A stretch of DNA of 64,000 bases from an uncultured Paludibaculum sp. (GTDB taxonomy: Bacteria; Acidobacteriota; Terriglobia; Bryobacterales; Bryobacteraceae): assembly GCF_963665245.1 (NCBI RefSeq), contig NZ_OY762267.1:4436001-4500000 (forward strand), given 5' to 3'. Positions 52,272-61,133 of the stretch are shown one piece after another. The translations under genes were made by a program, and so were the position numbers. The notes below the pieces were generated by a model. The model worked only from the letters and a program-made list of their open reading frames with translations. It searched no databases and was not told where the DNA came from. Within the stretch, counting starts at the first letter, position 1. Every line of letters starts with the position of its first letter.

Positions 52272-52769
52272 TTACTCAGGGCCGTATCGAAAGGACTGCA
52301 GTGCGCAGCGGCCGTCGGGCCAGCAGGTAACGGCGGTGAGGCGGTCGACTTCACTGCTGCCGAGCGGTGGGACGGCTCCACCACCCAGGGCCTGCACAAT
52401 CACCGGCACAGTGGCCCGGTGGCCCACCACGAGAGCGGACTTACCTGCGGGGACCTCCTGCCTGATTCGACGCATGAGGCTGGTGGTGTCCTTGGCGTCA
52501 ACGATGACGGGCCGTAGATGGTGCGTGGCCGCGGTGGGCGCCGCTGTTTGCTGCGTACGCACAGCCTCAGTCACATAGATGGCGGTGAGCGGGGCATCGG
52601 TAAGGAAGCGCGCCAGGGCTTTCGCCCGCTGTTGGCCCGTCTCGTTGATGGGCGGATCATCGTTGCCGGGCGCGCGGTCGGCGTGGCGCACGACGTAAAT
52701 GGTGGTCTGCGCGGAAAGGATGGATAGGAAGAGGAGGTGGACGGCCAGCAGCCAACAGACACGGAGCAT
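52272..52769 (-). CDS. Secreted histidine phosphatase family protein
   Basis: 165 residues from ATG 52769. Signal peptide MLRVCWLLAVHLLFLSILSAQ. The RHG motif is IYVVRHADRAPGND (RHA form, catalytic His), with the second His in ALVVGHRATV; Arg in RTQQTAA. SixA/phosphoglycerate-mutase-like small phosphatase, exported. TTG 52796 would give a longer protein without the clean signal. Partner unknown. Confidence 0.88.
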   Translation of the reverse strand: MLRVCWLLAVHLLFLSILSAQTTIYVVRHADRAPGNDDPPINETGQQRAKALARFLTDAPLTAIYVTEAVRTQQTAAPTAATHHLRPVIVDAKDTTSLMRRIRQEVPAGKSALVVGHRATVPVIVQALGGGAVPPLGSSEVDRLTAVTCWPDGRCALQSFRYGPE

Positions 52770-52930
52770 CCGTCCAGTATGGGTGTTGGCCGTCAAGGAT
52801 ACATGACGTGAAAGTTAAGATCTGATGATTGGAGGGATTGTTACAACGACTCTTCTCCTCGTAGTTGTTGCCGGTGTAGCGATTGGCGCCGTCGATGTCG
52901 AACTGAGATGAGGAACAGGCTGCAAAGGAC

Positions 52931-55435
52931 CTATTCTTCCCTGAGGGCGGCCATGGGTTCCAGGCCGGCGGCGCGCCGGGCCGGGCCATAGCCCGCGCAC
53001 AACCCGACGATGGCGAGCACTCCGATGGAGATGCCGGTGGACACGGGGTCGTAGGGCTGCAGGCCGTAGAGCATGCTGGACGCGCCGCGGGCGGCCCATT
53101 GCGCTAGCAGAACGCCTACGCCCAGGCCAACAACAAGCAGGAGTCCCGTCTCCGCCAGGACAAGGCGGATGACACGGGCCCGATTGGCGCCCAGGGCGAT
53201 GCGGAGGCCGATCTCATTGCGCCGGCGGGCGACCATGTAAGCGATGACGCCATAGAGCCCGAGCATTGCCAGGAGTCCGGCCAGGAGGGCGAAGGCGCCG
53301 GAGAGGGTGGCCATGAGGCGGTCTCGCAGGAGCGACTCCTCGAGTTGCGCCGAGAAGGTGCGGAACTCGATGCCGATGGTTGGATTGATGCCGGCCACGG
53401 CGCCTTTGACGGCGGTCATCAGGTCCAGCGGAGAGCCTTGAACACGCAGCACCATGGAGAGGCCGGAGCCGGGGTCGTCATCCTGGGCCATGGGAAAGAA
53501 GCCGATGGGCAGGAAGTCCTCGCGCAGTTCGTAGTACTTGGTGTTCTTCACGACGCCGACGATCTGGACGAGGTCCTCGGGCTTGCCGGCCGGGGCCTCC
53601 ATGCGGAAGGTGCGGCCCACGACATTCGCCTTACCGAAGAACTTGCGGGCAAAGACCTCGTTGACCACGGCCACCTTGGGCCCGGAGAGGTTGTCGCGTT
53701 CGTCGAACTCGCGGCCGGCGAGCAACTGGGTGCCCATGGTGTGGAAGTAGCCGGGGCCGACGCGGTTAAAGAACGACTGCTTGCCGCTGGCGGCGGCCTG
53801 GGTGCCGTCGGGGCCGATATCGTTGTTCCAGCCGGAGCCGCTGATGGGTGTCATCATCACCTGGGCGGCTGCTTGTACGCCGGGCAGGGCAGAGAGCTTG
53901 TCAGAGAGTTCGCGGCTGAGGGCGGGCCGGCGTTCCTTGGGGTACTGGCCGCGGCTGAAGTCCAGGCCGACGGTCATGATGCCTTCCGGCTTGAAGCCGG
54001 AATCGGTGGTCATGAGATTGCGCAGGCTGCGTACGAACAGTAGCGCTCCGGTGAGCAGGACCAGGGAGAAGGCCACCTGCGTGACGACCAGGATGCGGCG
54101 GAGGCTGAAGCGTTCCGGGCCTGACGTCATACTGCGACCGCCGGCGCGGATGGCGGCAGACGGAGCCATGCTGGTGGCGCGGAGGGCCGGCAACAGGCCG
54201 AAGAGCAGGCAGGTGCCGACGGCGAGCGCGGCGGTGAAGCCCAGGACGCGCCAGTCGAGGCCGAGGTGAAGGAAGAGGGGTTCGCGCTTTGTGCTGATGA
54301 AAGCGATGAGGCCCCGGCTGAGCAACTGGGCCAACCCGGCGCCGAGGGTTGCGCCCATCAGGGCCAGCAGCAGGCTTTCCGCCAGCAACTGCCGAATCAG
54401 GCGGCCGCGCGAGGCGCCCAGGGCCAACCGGACGGCCAGTTCCCGTTCGCGGACGCTGGCGCGAGCGAGCAGCAGGTTGGCGAGGTTCGCGCAGGCGATC
54501 AACAGGACGAGTCCGGTGGTGGCCATCAGCAGCCACAATGGCTGCTCATATTGACGCCGGAGGTTGGAGACTCCGGTGCCGCCTTCCTGCGCATCCATCT
54601 TGTTCGCCAGGTATTTCTTCGCCTGTTGGGCCTTGTAGACAGGCGGCATGGTGGCCTCAGTCAATCCGGGGGACAGGGCCCGCATCTGCGCGCGCGCCTT
54701 TTCAACGGTCCAGCCGGGTTTCAGACGGCCCATCATGGAGAGCCACCAGGCGTGGCGGATGGGGATGCGTCCCTTGCCATCGTCGGACATCATGCGGTCG
54801 GCGCAGACGGGGATGGCGACGTCGTAGCGCCGGCCCATTTCGACCCCGAAGAACTCGGGTTTCGTAATGCCGATGACAGGGAAGGTGTGGCCGTCAAGAC
54901 TGATGCTGCGGCCCAAGGCGCTGCGGTCGCCGCCCAGCTCGCGCTGCCAGAAGGCATAGCTAACCACGGCGCCGGGGTTGGGGCAGGTATCGGTGTCGTC
55001 CGCGCTGGTGATGGTGCGGCCGATGAGCGGATTCACGCCCAGCGTGCGGAAGAAGTCGCCGCTGACATAGAGCCCTTCGGCCCAGCGGGCTTCGCCGCCG
55101 TCGGAGAGGTTGAAGCGGGCGGCACTCCAGGCAAGAACGCTGCTGAAGGCCTGCTGGTTCTTGCGCAGGTGGTCCCACTGGGCGTAGGTGAGGCGAGCGC
55201 TCCGGGTGGAGAACCAGCCTGAGCGAGCGGATCCCTTCTGGAACTCAACGCTAACCAACTGTTCGGGGTTCTCCACAGGCAGGGTCTGCATCCGGATGGC
55301 TGCCACCAGTTCAAAGATGGCCGTGTTGGCGCCGATGCCAAGGGCTAGCGAGGCCACCGCGACGAATGTAAAGCCGGGGCTCTTTCTCAATTGCCGGAAG
55401 CCGTATGTAATGTCCTGCCGTAGCTGTTCAAGCAT
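52931..55435 (-). CDS. ADOP-like ABC permease, 834 aa
   Basis: Third duplicated permease. The protein begins right at the first TM (MLEQLRQDITYGFRQLRKSPGFTFVAVASLALGIGANTAIFELV), so the long cytoplasmic N-terminal extension of the other two is absent. Periplasmic domains and the second half follow: LWLLMATTGLVLLIACANLANLLLARASVRERELAVRLALGASRGRLIRQLLAES and YMVARRRNEIGLRIALGANR. No PadR gene is adjacent and no ATPase. It lies between the histidine phosphatase and the sugar-acid operon. Confidence 0.9.
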   Translation of the reverse strand: MLEQLRQDITYGFRQLRKSPGFTFVAVASLALGIGANTAIFELVAAIRMQTLPVENPEQLVSVEFQKGSARSGWFSTRSARLTYAQWDHLRKNQQAFSSVLAWSAARFNLSDGGEARWAEGLYVSGDFFRTLGVNPLIGRTITSADDTDTCPNPGAVVSYAFWQRELGGDRSALGRSISLDGHTFPVIGITKPEFFGVEMGRRYDVAIPVCADRMMSDDGKGRIPIRHAWWLSMMGRLKPGWTVEKARAQMRALSPGLTEATMPPVYKAQQAKKYLANKMDAQEGGTGVSNLRRQYEQPLWLLMATTGLVLLIACANLANLLLARASVRERELAVRLALGASRGRLIRQLLAESLLLALMGATLGAGLAQLLSRGLIAFISTKREPLFLHLGLDWRVLGFTAALAVGTCLLFGLLPALRATSMAPSAAIRAGGRSMTSGPERFSLRRILVVTQVAFSLVLLTGALLFVRSLRNLMTTDSGFKPEGIMTVGLDFSRGQYPKERRPALSRELSDKLSALPGVQAAAQVMMTPISGSGWNNDIGPDGTQAAASGKQSFFNRVGPGYFHTMGTQLLAGREFDERDNLSGPKVAVVNEVFARKFFGKANVVGRTFRMEAPAGKPEDLVQIVGVVKNTKYYELREDFLPIGFFPMAQDDDPGSGLSMVLRVQGSPLDLMTAVKGAVAGINPTIGIEFRTFSAQLEESLLRDRLMATLSGAFALLAGLLAMLGLYGVIAYMVARRRNEIGLRIALGANRARVIRLVLAETGLLLVVGLGVGVLLAQWAARGASSMLYGLQPYDPVSTGISIGVLAIVGLCAGYGPARRAAGLEPMAALREE

Positions 55436-55503
55436 GATTCACCTAGCAGGTAGTTACGGTCAATCCGGGTTGCCGTTCGGAAGATGTTACATTCCCGACC
55501 AAA

Positions 55504-56688
55504 TTACCAACGGATGGCGGCGCGAAGCTCGGCTTCCTTCACTCGGATCCCCAGGCCAGGGGTGCGGGGCACCTGCCAATGGGCGTCCTCCACCTGAAGG
55601 GGCTCTTCGAGGAATCGATTGGCCACCTCGAAGACAGACGGGTTGAATTCCAGGAGAGGAGCGTTTTCGATTGCTGCCGCGAAATGGATGGCGGCCGCGA
55701 TCTGCGGGCCCAGGGCGATGCTGACGTGCGGCAGGACAGCGGCATTGCCCGCCGTGGCCAATTGGGCGATGCGCAGCCCCTCGGTGATGCCGGTGCGGCC
55801 GAGGTCGGGCTGAACGAACCGCAGGGCGGGCAGGACTGGAGCAATCTCGTAGCGGGTGCGGTAGCTTTCACCAGCGGCGAGCGGGGTGTGGATGGCCTCC
55901 GCCAAGCGGGCATGGGCTCCGGCCTCTTCTGGCATGAACGGGCATTCCAGCCACACGGCGTGGCGCCGGTCTAGCTGCCTTCCGAAAGCGTCCGCCCTGG
56001 AGCCGTCGAGCCTCCACAGCGCGTCCACGGCCAACTGTGCGGTGGCGCCCAGGGCGTCGCGCAGTTCGTCCAACAACTGGAAGAGCTCGCCCTCCGCCGC
56101 CTCGTGAAAGATCTTGAAACAACCGAAGCCCTGTGCCTGGTAGTCGCGGGCGAAGCGGCAGCGCTCGGGGAACGATCCGGAGGGTAGTCCGCTGAGGTAG
56201 GCGGGTACCTTGGGCCGGGCGGCCGATGCCGCGATGAGCGCGGATACGGAGAGTTGGCGCATCTGGCCCGCGAGATCCCACAGCGCCAGGTCCACGCCAC
56301 TGATGGCGTCGAGCATGAAGCCTCCGGTCTGGCCGCGGACGCGCATTGTTCCGTAGAGGTTGTGCCAGGTCTTCGAGAGGTGCGTGGGCTCGGGCACAAA
56401 CTCGGTGTCGACGAGCATGGGCGCGAGCAGGCGGTCGGCGACCGCGCAGGCTACCTGGGGTGCCAGGGGTGCTTGTGCCTCACCCCAGCCGGTGAGGCCG
56501 TTGTCGAGGGTCACCTTGATGAGCGCGGTTTCGAAGTGCCGGGAGTAGATGGCCGGGACGCTGGCGGACCAGCGGTAGTCAGAGGCTCCATTTCGCAGAA
56601 CCGAGGGCGAGCCGGCGGTGCCGGTGGCCTCTTCCAGATTCCGCGGCAGACGTACGGGTATGGCTTCCACTTGGACGATTCGCGTCAT
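55504..56688 (-). CDS. Enolase-superfamily (mandelate racemase-like) sugar-acid dehydratase
   Basis: 394 residues. The C-terminal barrel holds the superfamily residues: GFGCFKIF (base Lys; the first Lys of KxK is Cys here), AVDALW (Asp), WLECPF (Glu), LAAGES (Glu) and VQPDLGRTG, with VLPHVSIALG (catalytic His). The N-terminal cap domain is about 1-125. Family members dehydrate sugar acids such as galactonate, fuconate or rhamnonate. It overlaps the MFS transporter by 4 bases and forms one transcript with it and the aldolase. Confidence 0.9.
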   Translation of the reverse strand: MTRIVQVEAIPVRLPRNLEEATGTAGSPSVLRNGASDYRWSASVPAIYSRHFETALIKVTLDNGLTGWGEAQAPLAPQVACAVADRLLAPMLVDTEFVPEPTHLSKTWHNLYGTMRVRGQTGGFMLDAISGVDLALWDLAGQMRQLSVSALIAASAARPKVPAYLSGLPSGSFPERCRFARDYQAQGFGCFKIFHEAAEGELFQLLDELRDALGATAQLAVDALWRLDGSRADAFGRQLDRRHAVWLECPFMPEEAGAHARLAEAIHTPLAAGESYRTRYEIAPVLPALRFVQPDLGRTGITEGLRIAQLATAGNAAVLPHVSIALGPQIAAAIHFAAAIENAPLLEFNPSVFEVANRFLEEPLQVEDAHWQVPRTPGLGIRVKEAELRAAIRW

Positions 56689-57917
56689 TCGGCCCTCTTC
56701 TTCAGAAGTACAACGATCAGCACCAGTGCGGCGGGATGCAGGAATCCCATGATGTAGAAGACCGAGGTGTAAGAGTAACTCTCGACGAGATGCCCGGTGA
56801 GATTTGTGAAGAGCGCGCCGCCGAGTCCGGTGCCGAAGGCGATCAATCCCGAGACGGACCCGACGACGGTGCGGGGGTAGAGGTCATTCGTCATTGTCGT
56901 CAGATTGGTGCGCCAGGCCATGTGCGCGAACAGGACCACGCAGATGAGGGCGATGGCCACGGTGGAGGAGGGGACCAGCGCGACGGCGATGCTGAGGGGC
57001 ATCAACAGAGAGCAAGGCAACATGACGGCGCGGCGCGCGCGCGGGGCGGCCCAACCGCGCTGGATGAGGGCTCCGGAGGCGATGCCGCCGGCGATGGAGC
57101 CGAGGTCGGCGGCGAGGTATGGCAGCCAGGCCAGCACGCCCATCTGCAGCATGGTGAAACCGCGTTGCTCCACCAGATATTTGGGCAGCCAGAAGAGATA
57201 GAACCACCAGACGGGGTCAGAGAGGAAACGCGCGCCCAACAGGGCCCAGGTCTCGCGTTGGGCCAGTAGTTGGAAGTAGCCGGTCGTGGGTACGGCGGCG
57301 GGCACAGGCTGCTGGATGAGGGCCAGTTCCTCGGGCGTGATGCGAGTGTGGCGCTCAGGGAGTTCGTAGAGAAGCAGCCAGGCTACGAGCCAAAGGAAGC
57401 CTAAAGCACCTGTGGCGACGAACCCGAAGCGCCAGCCGTATTGGGTTGCCAACCAGACCACCAAGGGCGGAGCGACCACGGCGCCGGCCGCGGCTCCGGC
57501 GTTCACAAGACCGTTGACTACGGCGCGGTCTTTGGCTGGGTACCATTCGGAGGCGACTTTGATGGACGCCATGAAGCTGCCGGATTCGCCCATGCCCAGC
57601 AGGCAGCGGAACACGGATAGGGACGCTACACCCGACGCCAGGGCGTGAGCCATGTTGCTGGCCGACCACCACGCCATGAACACGGCCATGGAGCGGCGCG
57701 TACCCCAGCGGTCGACCACCCAGCCATTGATGACGTAGGTGATGGTGTAGGCCACCAGAAACCACTGCAGGATACCCGCGTACTGGGTGGGCGAGAGGTG
57801 CAGTTCGCGCGTGAGGATGGGCGCGACGACGGAGAGCGCCTGGCGGTCGATGTAGTTGATCATCGAGGCGGCGAACAGGAGCGCGGCGATGTACCAACGC
57901 AGATGCCGGATGCGCAT
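56685..57917 (-). CDS. MFS transporter (hexuronate/sugar-acid type)
   Basis: 410 residues from ATG 57917. About 12 TM helices. MINYIDRQALSVVAPILTREL and the motif VDRWGTRRSM are typical of the anion:cation symporter group (ExuT-like). TM1 WYIAALLFAASMINY. The start is 18 bases after the aldolase stop; a longer frame to 57962 overlaps that gene. Imports the substrate for the dehydratase-aldolase pair. Confidence 0.88.
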   Translation of the reverse strand: MRIRHLRWYIAALLFAASMINYIDRQALSVVAPILTRELHLSPTQYAGILQWFLVAYTITYVINGWVVDRWGTRRSMAVFMAWWSASNMAHALASGVASLSVFRCLLGMGESGSFMASIKVASEWYPAKDRAVVNGLVNAGAAAGAVVAPPLVVWLATQYGWRFGFVATGALGFLWLVAWLLLYELPERHTRITPEELALIQQPVPAAVPTTGYFQLLAQRETWALLGARFLSDPVWWFYLFWLPKYLVEQRGFTMLQMGVLAWLPYLAADLGSIAGGIASGALIQRGWAAPRARRAVMLPCSLLMPLSIAVALVPSSTVAIALICVVLFAHMAWRTNLTTMTNDLYPRTVVGSVSGLIAFGTGLGGALFTNLTGHLVESYSYTSVFYIMGFLHPAALVLIVVLLKKRAE

Positions 57918-57934
57918 GGCGGGTTGGCGCCCGA

Positions 57935-58834
57935 TCAGGCTTCCACGGGTGAGCGGACCCACTCGCGCAGGAACTCCAGTTCGTCCAGGCTCTCAGGGGT
58001 GAGGGACGAGGTGGGGTGGCGGACGAAGGTGCTGGCGATGATGCCCTGCGCCTTCAGGTTGTGTTTCATGGCCGAGACGCCGAGGCCCGGCTGGAGTTCA
58101 AACCGGATGAGCGGCAGAGCCTGCGTGAACACTCGCCAGGCTTCGTGGACGTCACCGCTTTCCATGGCGCTCCAGATGGCGACGTACTGCGCTGTCAGGT
58201 CGCTGCCGGGCATGACGCCGCGAGCGCCGCGTTGCATCTCTTCGATCATGAACTGTCCGTTCAGGCCGCCGAAGACCGTGACCGCGCCGCCGCTGGCCTT
58301 CCGTACAGCCGTGGTCTTGGGCGCCGTGGGCGGCGCTTCCACCTTGGCGTAGCAGACGTTGGGGGCCTCGGCCGCGATGCGGGCCAGCAATGCGGGCGGC
58401 ATGACGACCTGCGTCATCAATGGCGCGTCCTGGACCATGACAGGGATCCGCACGGCGGAACCCACCTCGCTGTAGTAGTGCAATAACCCGTCCGCGTCGG
58501 TCTTCATGAGGTAGGGTGGCAGCACCATCAGGCCCGAGGCGCCCATGTCCTCGGCCTGCCTGCTCAGCTCCACAGCGGCGGCGGTGCCGGTGTGGCCGGA
58601 ACTCACTACCAGCGGGACGCGGCCATCGACTTCGCGAACAACCGCTTGCAGGACGGCCTGGCGCTCGGCCGCGGTGAGCGCGTAGCCCTCGCTGGCGTTA
58701 CCGAATAGCCCAAGGCCGTGTGCGCCGGCGGCCAACAGGTGGCGCACCAGGCTCAGTTGGCTGTCGAGATCCAACGAACCGTCGTCGCGGAACGTGGTAG
58801 CAAGGATGGGGAAAACCCCAGCAAGCGTCGGCAT
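57935..58834 (-). CDS. DapA-family aldolase (2-keto-3-deoxy sugar acid type)
   Basis: 299 residues. The class I aldolase Lys is Lys164 in CYAKVEAPP. It differs from true DapA: the GTTGE loop reads GNASEG (about 46-50) and the YN of the Tyr loop reads VMVQDAP. This suggests a 2-keto-3-deoxy-sugar acid aldolase rather than lysine synthesis, in line with its operon partners. First gene of the operon; a perfect 14-bp palindrome is 38 bases upstream. GGAGG lies ahead of ATG 58834. Confidence 0.88.
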   Translation of the reverse strand: MPTLAGVFPILATTFRDDGSLDLDSQLSLVRHLLAAGAHGLGLFGNASEGYALTAAERQAVLQAVVREVDGRVPLVVSSGHTGTAAAVELSRQAEDMGASGLMVLPPYLMKTDADGLLHYYSEVGSAVRIPVMVQDAPLMTQVVMPPALLARIAAEAPNVCYAKVEAPPTAPKTTAVRKASGGAVTVFGGLNGQFMIEEMQRGARGVMPGSDLTAQYVAIWSAMESGDVHEAWRVFTQALPLIRFELQPGLGVSAMKHNLKAQGIIASTFVRHPTSSLTPESLDELEFLREWVRSPVEA

Positions 58835-58871
58835 GGGTGCATTCTACCTCCATGCCGTGGCGGCCTGCCGA

Positions 58872-58885
58872 TCTGAAATTTCAGA
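58872..58885. promoter_or_regulatory. Perfect 14-bp palindrome upstream of sugar-acid operon
   Basis: TCTGAAATTTCAGA, in the 85-base gap between the aldolase start and the next gene. The position, 38 bases before the aldolase ATG on the minus strand, suits an operator for a local or distant regulator. No regulator gene adjoins the operon. Confidence 0.55.
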
Positions 58886-58919
58886 CTTCAGTTTGGTGCT
58901 TTGGTTTGCCGTGAGTGTT

Positions 58920-61115
58920 TTAGTGCAGAGTCACTTTGCGAACAGCCAAGTTATCATTCCCGTCGGCAACCTTCACGGCGATGGTGAACTCGGTGCCGGC
59001 GGGCTTGTCCACCTGCAGGTCGTAGTCGTGCGACGGCGAGTCCGTCATCTGCGTGGTGGGGCGGGCGGCCACCCATTCACTGCCGTTCACCGAGTACTCC
59101 GCCCACTGCAGCGTGCTGAGGGCATCGACGGCCTTGAATTGGATGCGCAGGTGACTCCCGTCGATTCGCGCGGCAAGACCTTCGATCTGCGGCGGCGTGT
59201 TGTCGATGACAAACTCCTGGCTCTCCATCTGCGTCGAGAGACCCTGGCCGGGATAGTTGTCCACTTTGTCGGAGGCCGTCACGCGCAGCAGGTAGCGACC
59301 GTCGGCGAGGCCCGTGGAATCCCAGTTGAGGCGCGCATCCTTCACATCGTCCTTGAGCAGTTTCCACTCCCTCTCCTGCGTGCCGCGGATCTCCACCTTG
59401 TACTCCAACGTGTCGCCGTTGGCGTCATGGGCGCGCCATCGGGCACCCATTGTCCCTTTTTCGAAGCTCAGCGTGGCCGCACCAGTGCCCGTGTCCGTTG
59501 CCGAGGATGCAGCAGGCCGACGCGATTGCCCGATCGGAGGCAAGGCCAGAGAACTCGACGCCGACAGTGATGACGACGAGGTGGGGAACTTGTAGTTCGC
59601 CGGGACCACTTCGAGAGACTCCAGTACGGGCGCGACGTTCTTGGCCTGGTACGCGGCTTCGACGAGCTTCAATACCGGCGATCGCCCATCCGGCGAAGCC
59701 GTCAGCGTCGCACGCCAGCCCAGAAACCGGGCGGGTGGCGCCGTCACACGGCCGCCCTTCGTCTCATCGACGACCGCCCAAGGGCTCCAGTTCTTCTCGG
59801 CGCGGTCCAGGTTTCCGCTGTGCGCTTCCAGTTTGATTCCGCCGCCGTTCAACTCCGACTCGCTCCGCAGGCGCCCCCAATAGGTGAAGCCGGCGGCGTC
59901 GAAGAGATCGCTCTCGATGCTGCCGGTCTTCTCGATGGTGGGTCCCAGTTGGTAGACCTTGGCCGGATTGGCCGTGACGGCGACGATCGAACCGGCCGGG
60001 CCGGCCACCATGGCCGTCACCTGTTGAGGTTCGCCGTCCACGAGGCGTGTGAACGTGAAGTCCGTGTCGATTCTGTAGATGCGGCCCATGTTGCCCGTGC
60101 CGGCGAGCAGATGCCCGCTCTTGTCGAACGCCAGGGCATAGACTGTCAGCAACGAATTCGACCAGATGCGACGGGGCTCGCCATCCGCGGCGATGCGATA
60201 GATCTCTCCGTTGCCCGGGGCCGACGCCACGCCGATGCTGGGAGGGGCTACCGCTTGGGGGCGGGCTCCGCCGCCGACCTGAACCTGTAGAGTGCCGCCG
60301 GCGGCGGGGGCCGCGGCAGGTGGAGGCGGGGCAGGCGCTGGAGTGGCAGGCGTCACCGCCGGCGTCAAAGTGCGTGCGCCCGAAGCCGCCGCATAGATGG
60401 CACCATCCGGGCCAGCGATCACGGCAGTGACTTCGCGCTTGGCCGTCTGGTATAGCACAAAGCCCGTGCCATCGGCGCCCACGCGCAACACCAGGCCGCC
60501 GGGCTCAGTACCCGCGATCAGGTTCCCCTTGCTGTCCTTGGCTAGCGAGCGTACATGCGTCTCGCCGGCATCGAAGAAGACTGTTGCTTTGCCGTCCGCA
60601 GCGATCTTCTGGATCTGGCCGGGGTTGCCGGTCGCCGCGAAGAACCCGCCGCCGTCGGCCGGCACCAGCGCCCAGACATAACCGGCTTTCAGCGTTGAGA
60701 AGAGCGACACCTTGCCGTCACTCTCGATGCGATAGACCTTTGCCTCCGGCGAGACCGCGGCATAGACTTCATTCTTCGAGCCCAGCGCCAGCGCATAGAC
60801 CGCGCCACCTTCGAGCGTGGCCAGCGTGCGGCCCTTGCCCTGGGCGTCAATAGCGAGCACCTTGCCATCGGCTCCGCCCGCGAAGAGTTCGCCCTTGCCG
60901 TTGGCCACCGCACACCAAAGGTGTGGGACGGCCGCATCGAAGAGTTCCTTCCACGTCGGAGCCAGACTCAGGCGGCCCTCACTGGAAAGCGCCAGCCCCT
61001 TGAGCGTGCCTTTCTCGAACTCGGCCGAATCGTTCTGTGTCCACGTCTTCGTCTCGACGGCAAACGCGGAGACAGCGGCCAGGGCCGCGGGCAGAATCCA
61101 AAATCTGATCTTCAT
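58920..61115 (-). CDS. Secreted beta-propeller protein with C-terminal Ig/FN3-like domains
   Basis: 731 residues. Signal peptide MKIRFWILPAALAAVSAFA. About six propeller blades run to about 430: ELFAGGADGKVLAIDAQGKGRTL, EVYAAVSPEAKVYRIESDG, GNLIAGTEPGGLVLRVGADG, GHLLAGTGNMGRIYRIDTD. A Pro/Ala linker (TPAPAPPPPAAAPAAGG) sits near 255-275. The C-terminal 250 residues contain two beta-sandwich domains (TLEYKVEIRGTQEREWKLL, HLRIQFKAVDALSTLQWAEYSVNG). No catalytic motif seen. It ends 85 bases from the sugar-acid operon and starts 18 bases after the S55 peptidase gene, so those two are co-transcribed. Confidence 0.82.
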   Translation of the reverse strand: MKIRFWILPAALAAVSAFAVETKTWTQNDSAEFEKGTLKGLALSSEGRLSLAPTWKELFDAAVPHLWCAVANGKGELFAGGADGKVLAIDAQGKGRTLATLEGGAVYALALGSKNEVYAAVSPEAKVYRIESDGKVSLFSTLKAGYVWALVPADGGGFFAATGNPGQIQKIAADGKATVFFDAGETHVRSLAKDSKGNLIAGTEPGGLVLRVGADGTGFVLYQTAKREVTAVIAGPDGAIYAAASGARTLTPAVTPATPAPAPPPPAAAPAAGGTLQVQVGGGARPQAVAPPSIGVASAPGNGEIYRIAADGEPRRIWSNSLLTVYALAFDKSGHLLAGTGNMGRIYRIDTDFTFTRLVDGEPQQVTAMVAGPAGSIVAVTANPAKVYQLGPTIEKTGSIESDLFDAAGFTYWGRLRSESELNGGGIKLEAHSGNLDRAEKNWSPWAVVDETKGGRVTAPPARFLGWRATLTASPDGRSPVLKLVEAAYQAKNVAPVLESLEVVPANYKFPTSSSSLSASSSLALPPIGQSRRPAASSATDTGTGAATLSFEKGTMGARWRAHDANGDTLEYKVEIRGTQEREWKLLKDDVKDARLNWDSTGLADGRYLLRVTASDKVDNYPGQGLSTQMESQEFVIDNTPPQIEGLAARIDGSHLRIQFKAVDALSTLQWAEYSVNGSEWVAARPTTQMTDSPSHDYDLQVDKPAGTEFTIAVKVADGNDNLAVRKVTLH

Positions 61116-61133
61116 TGGTTCTCTTGAGGCTTT

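Noticed and set aside
52825..52911. 28-residue very hydrophobic plus-strand peptide (MIGGIVTTTLLLVVVAG start) between the histidine phosphatase and ADOP genes
   Set aside because: No ribosome-binding site, and its length and composition can occur by chance. Worth a look only if RNA data show transcription.
57935..58834. DapA (lysine synthesis) as the function of the aldolase
   Set aside because: The GTTGE and YN motifs are replaced and the operon partners are a sugar-acid dehydratase and transporter.
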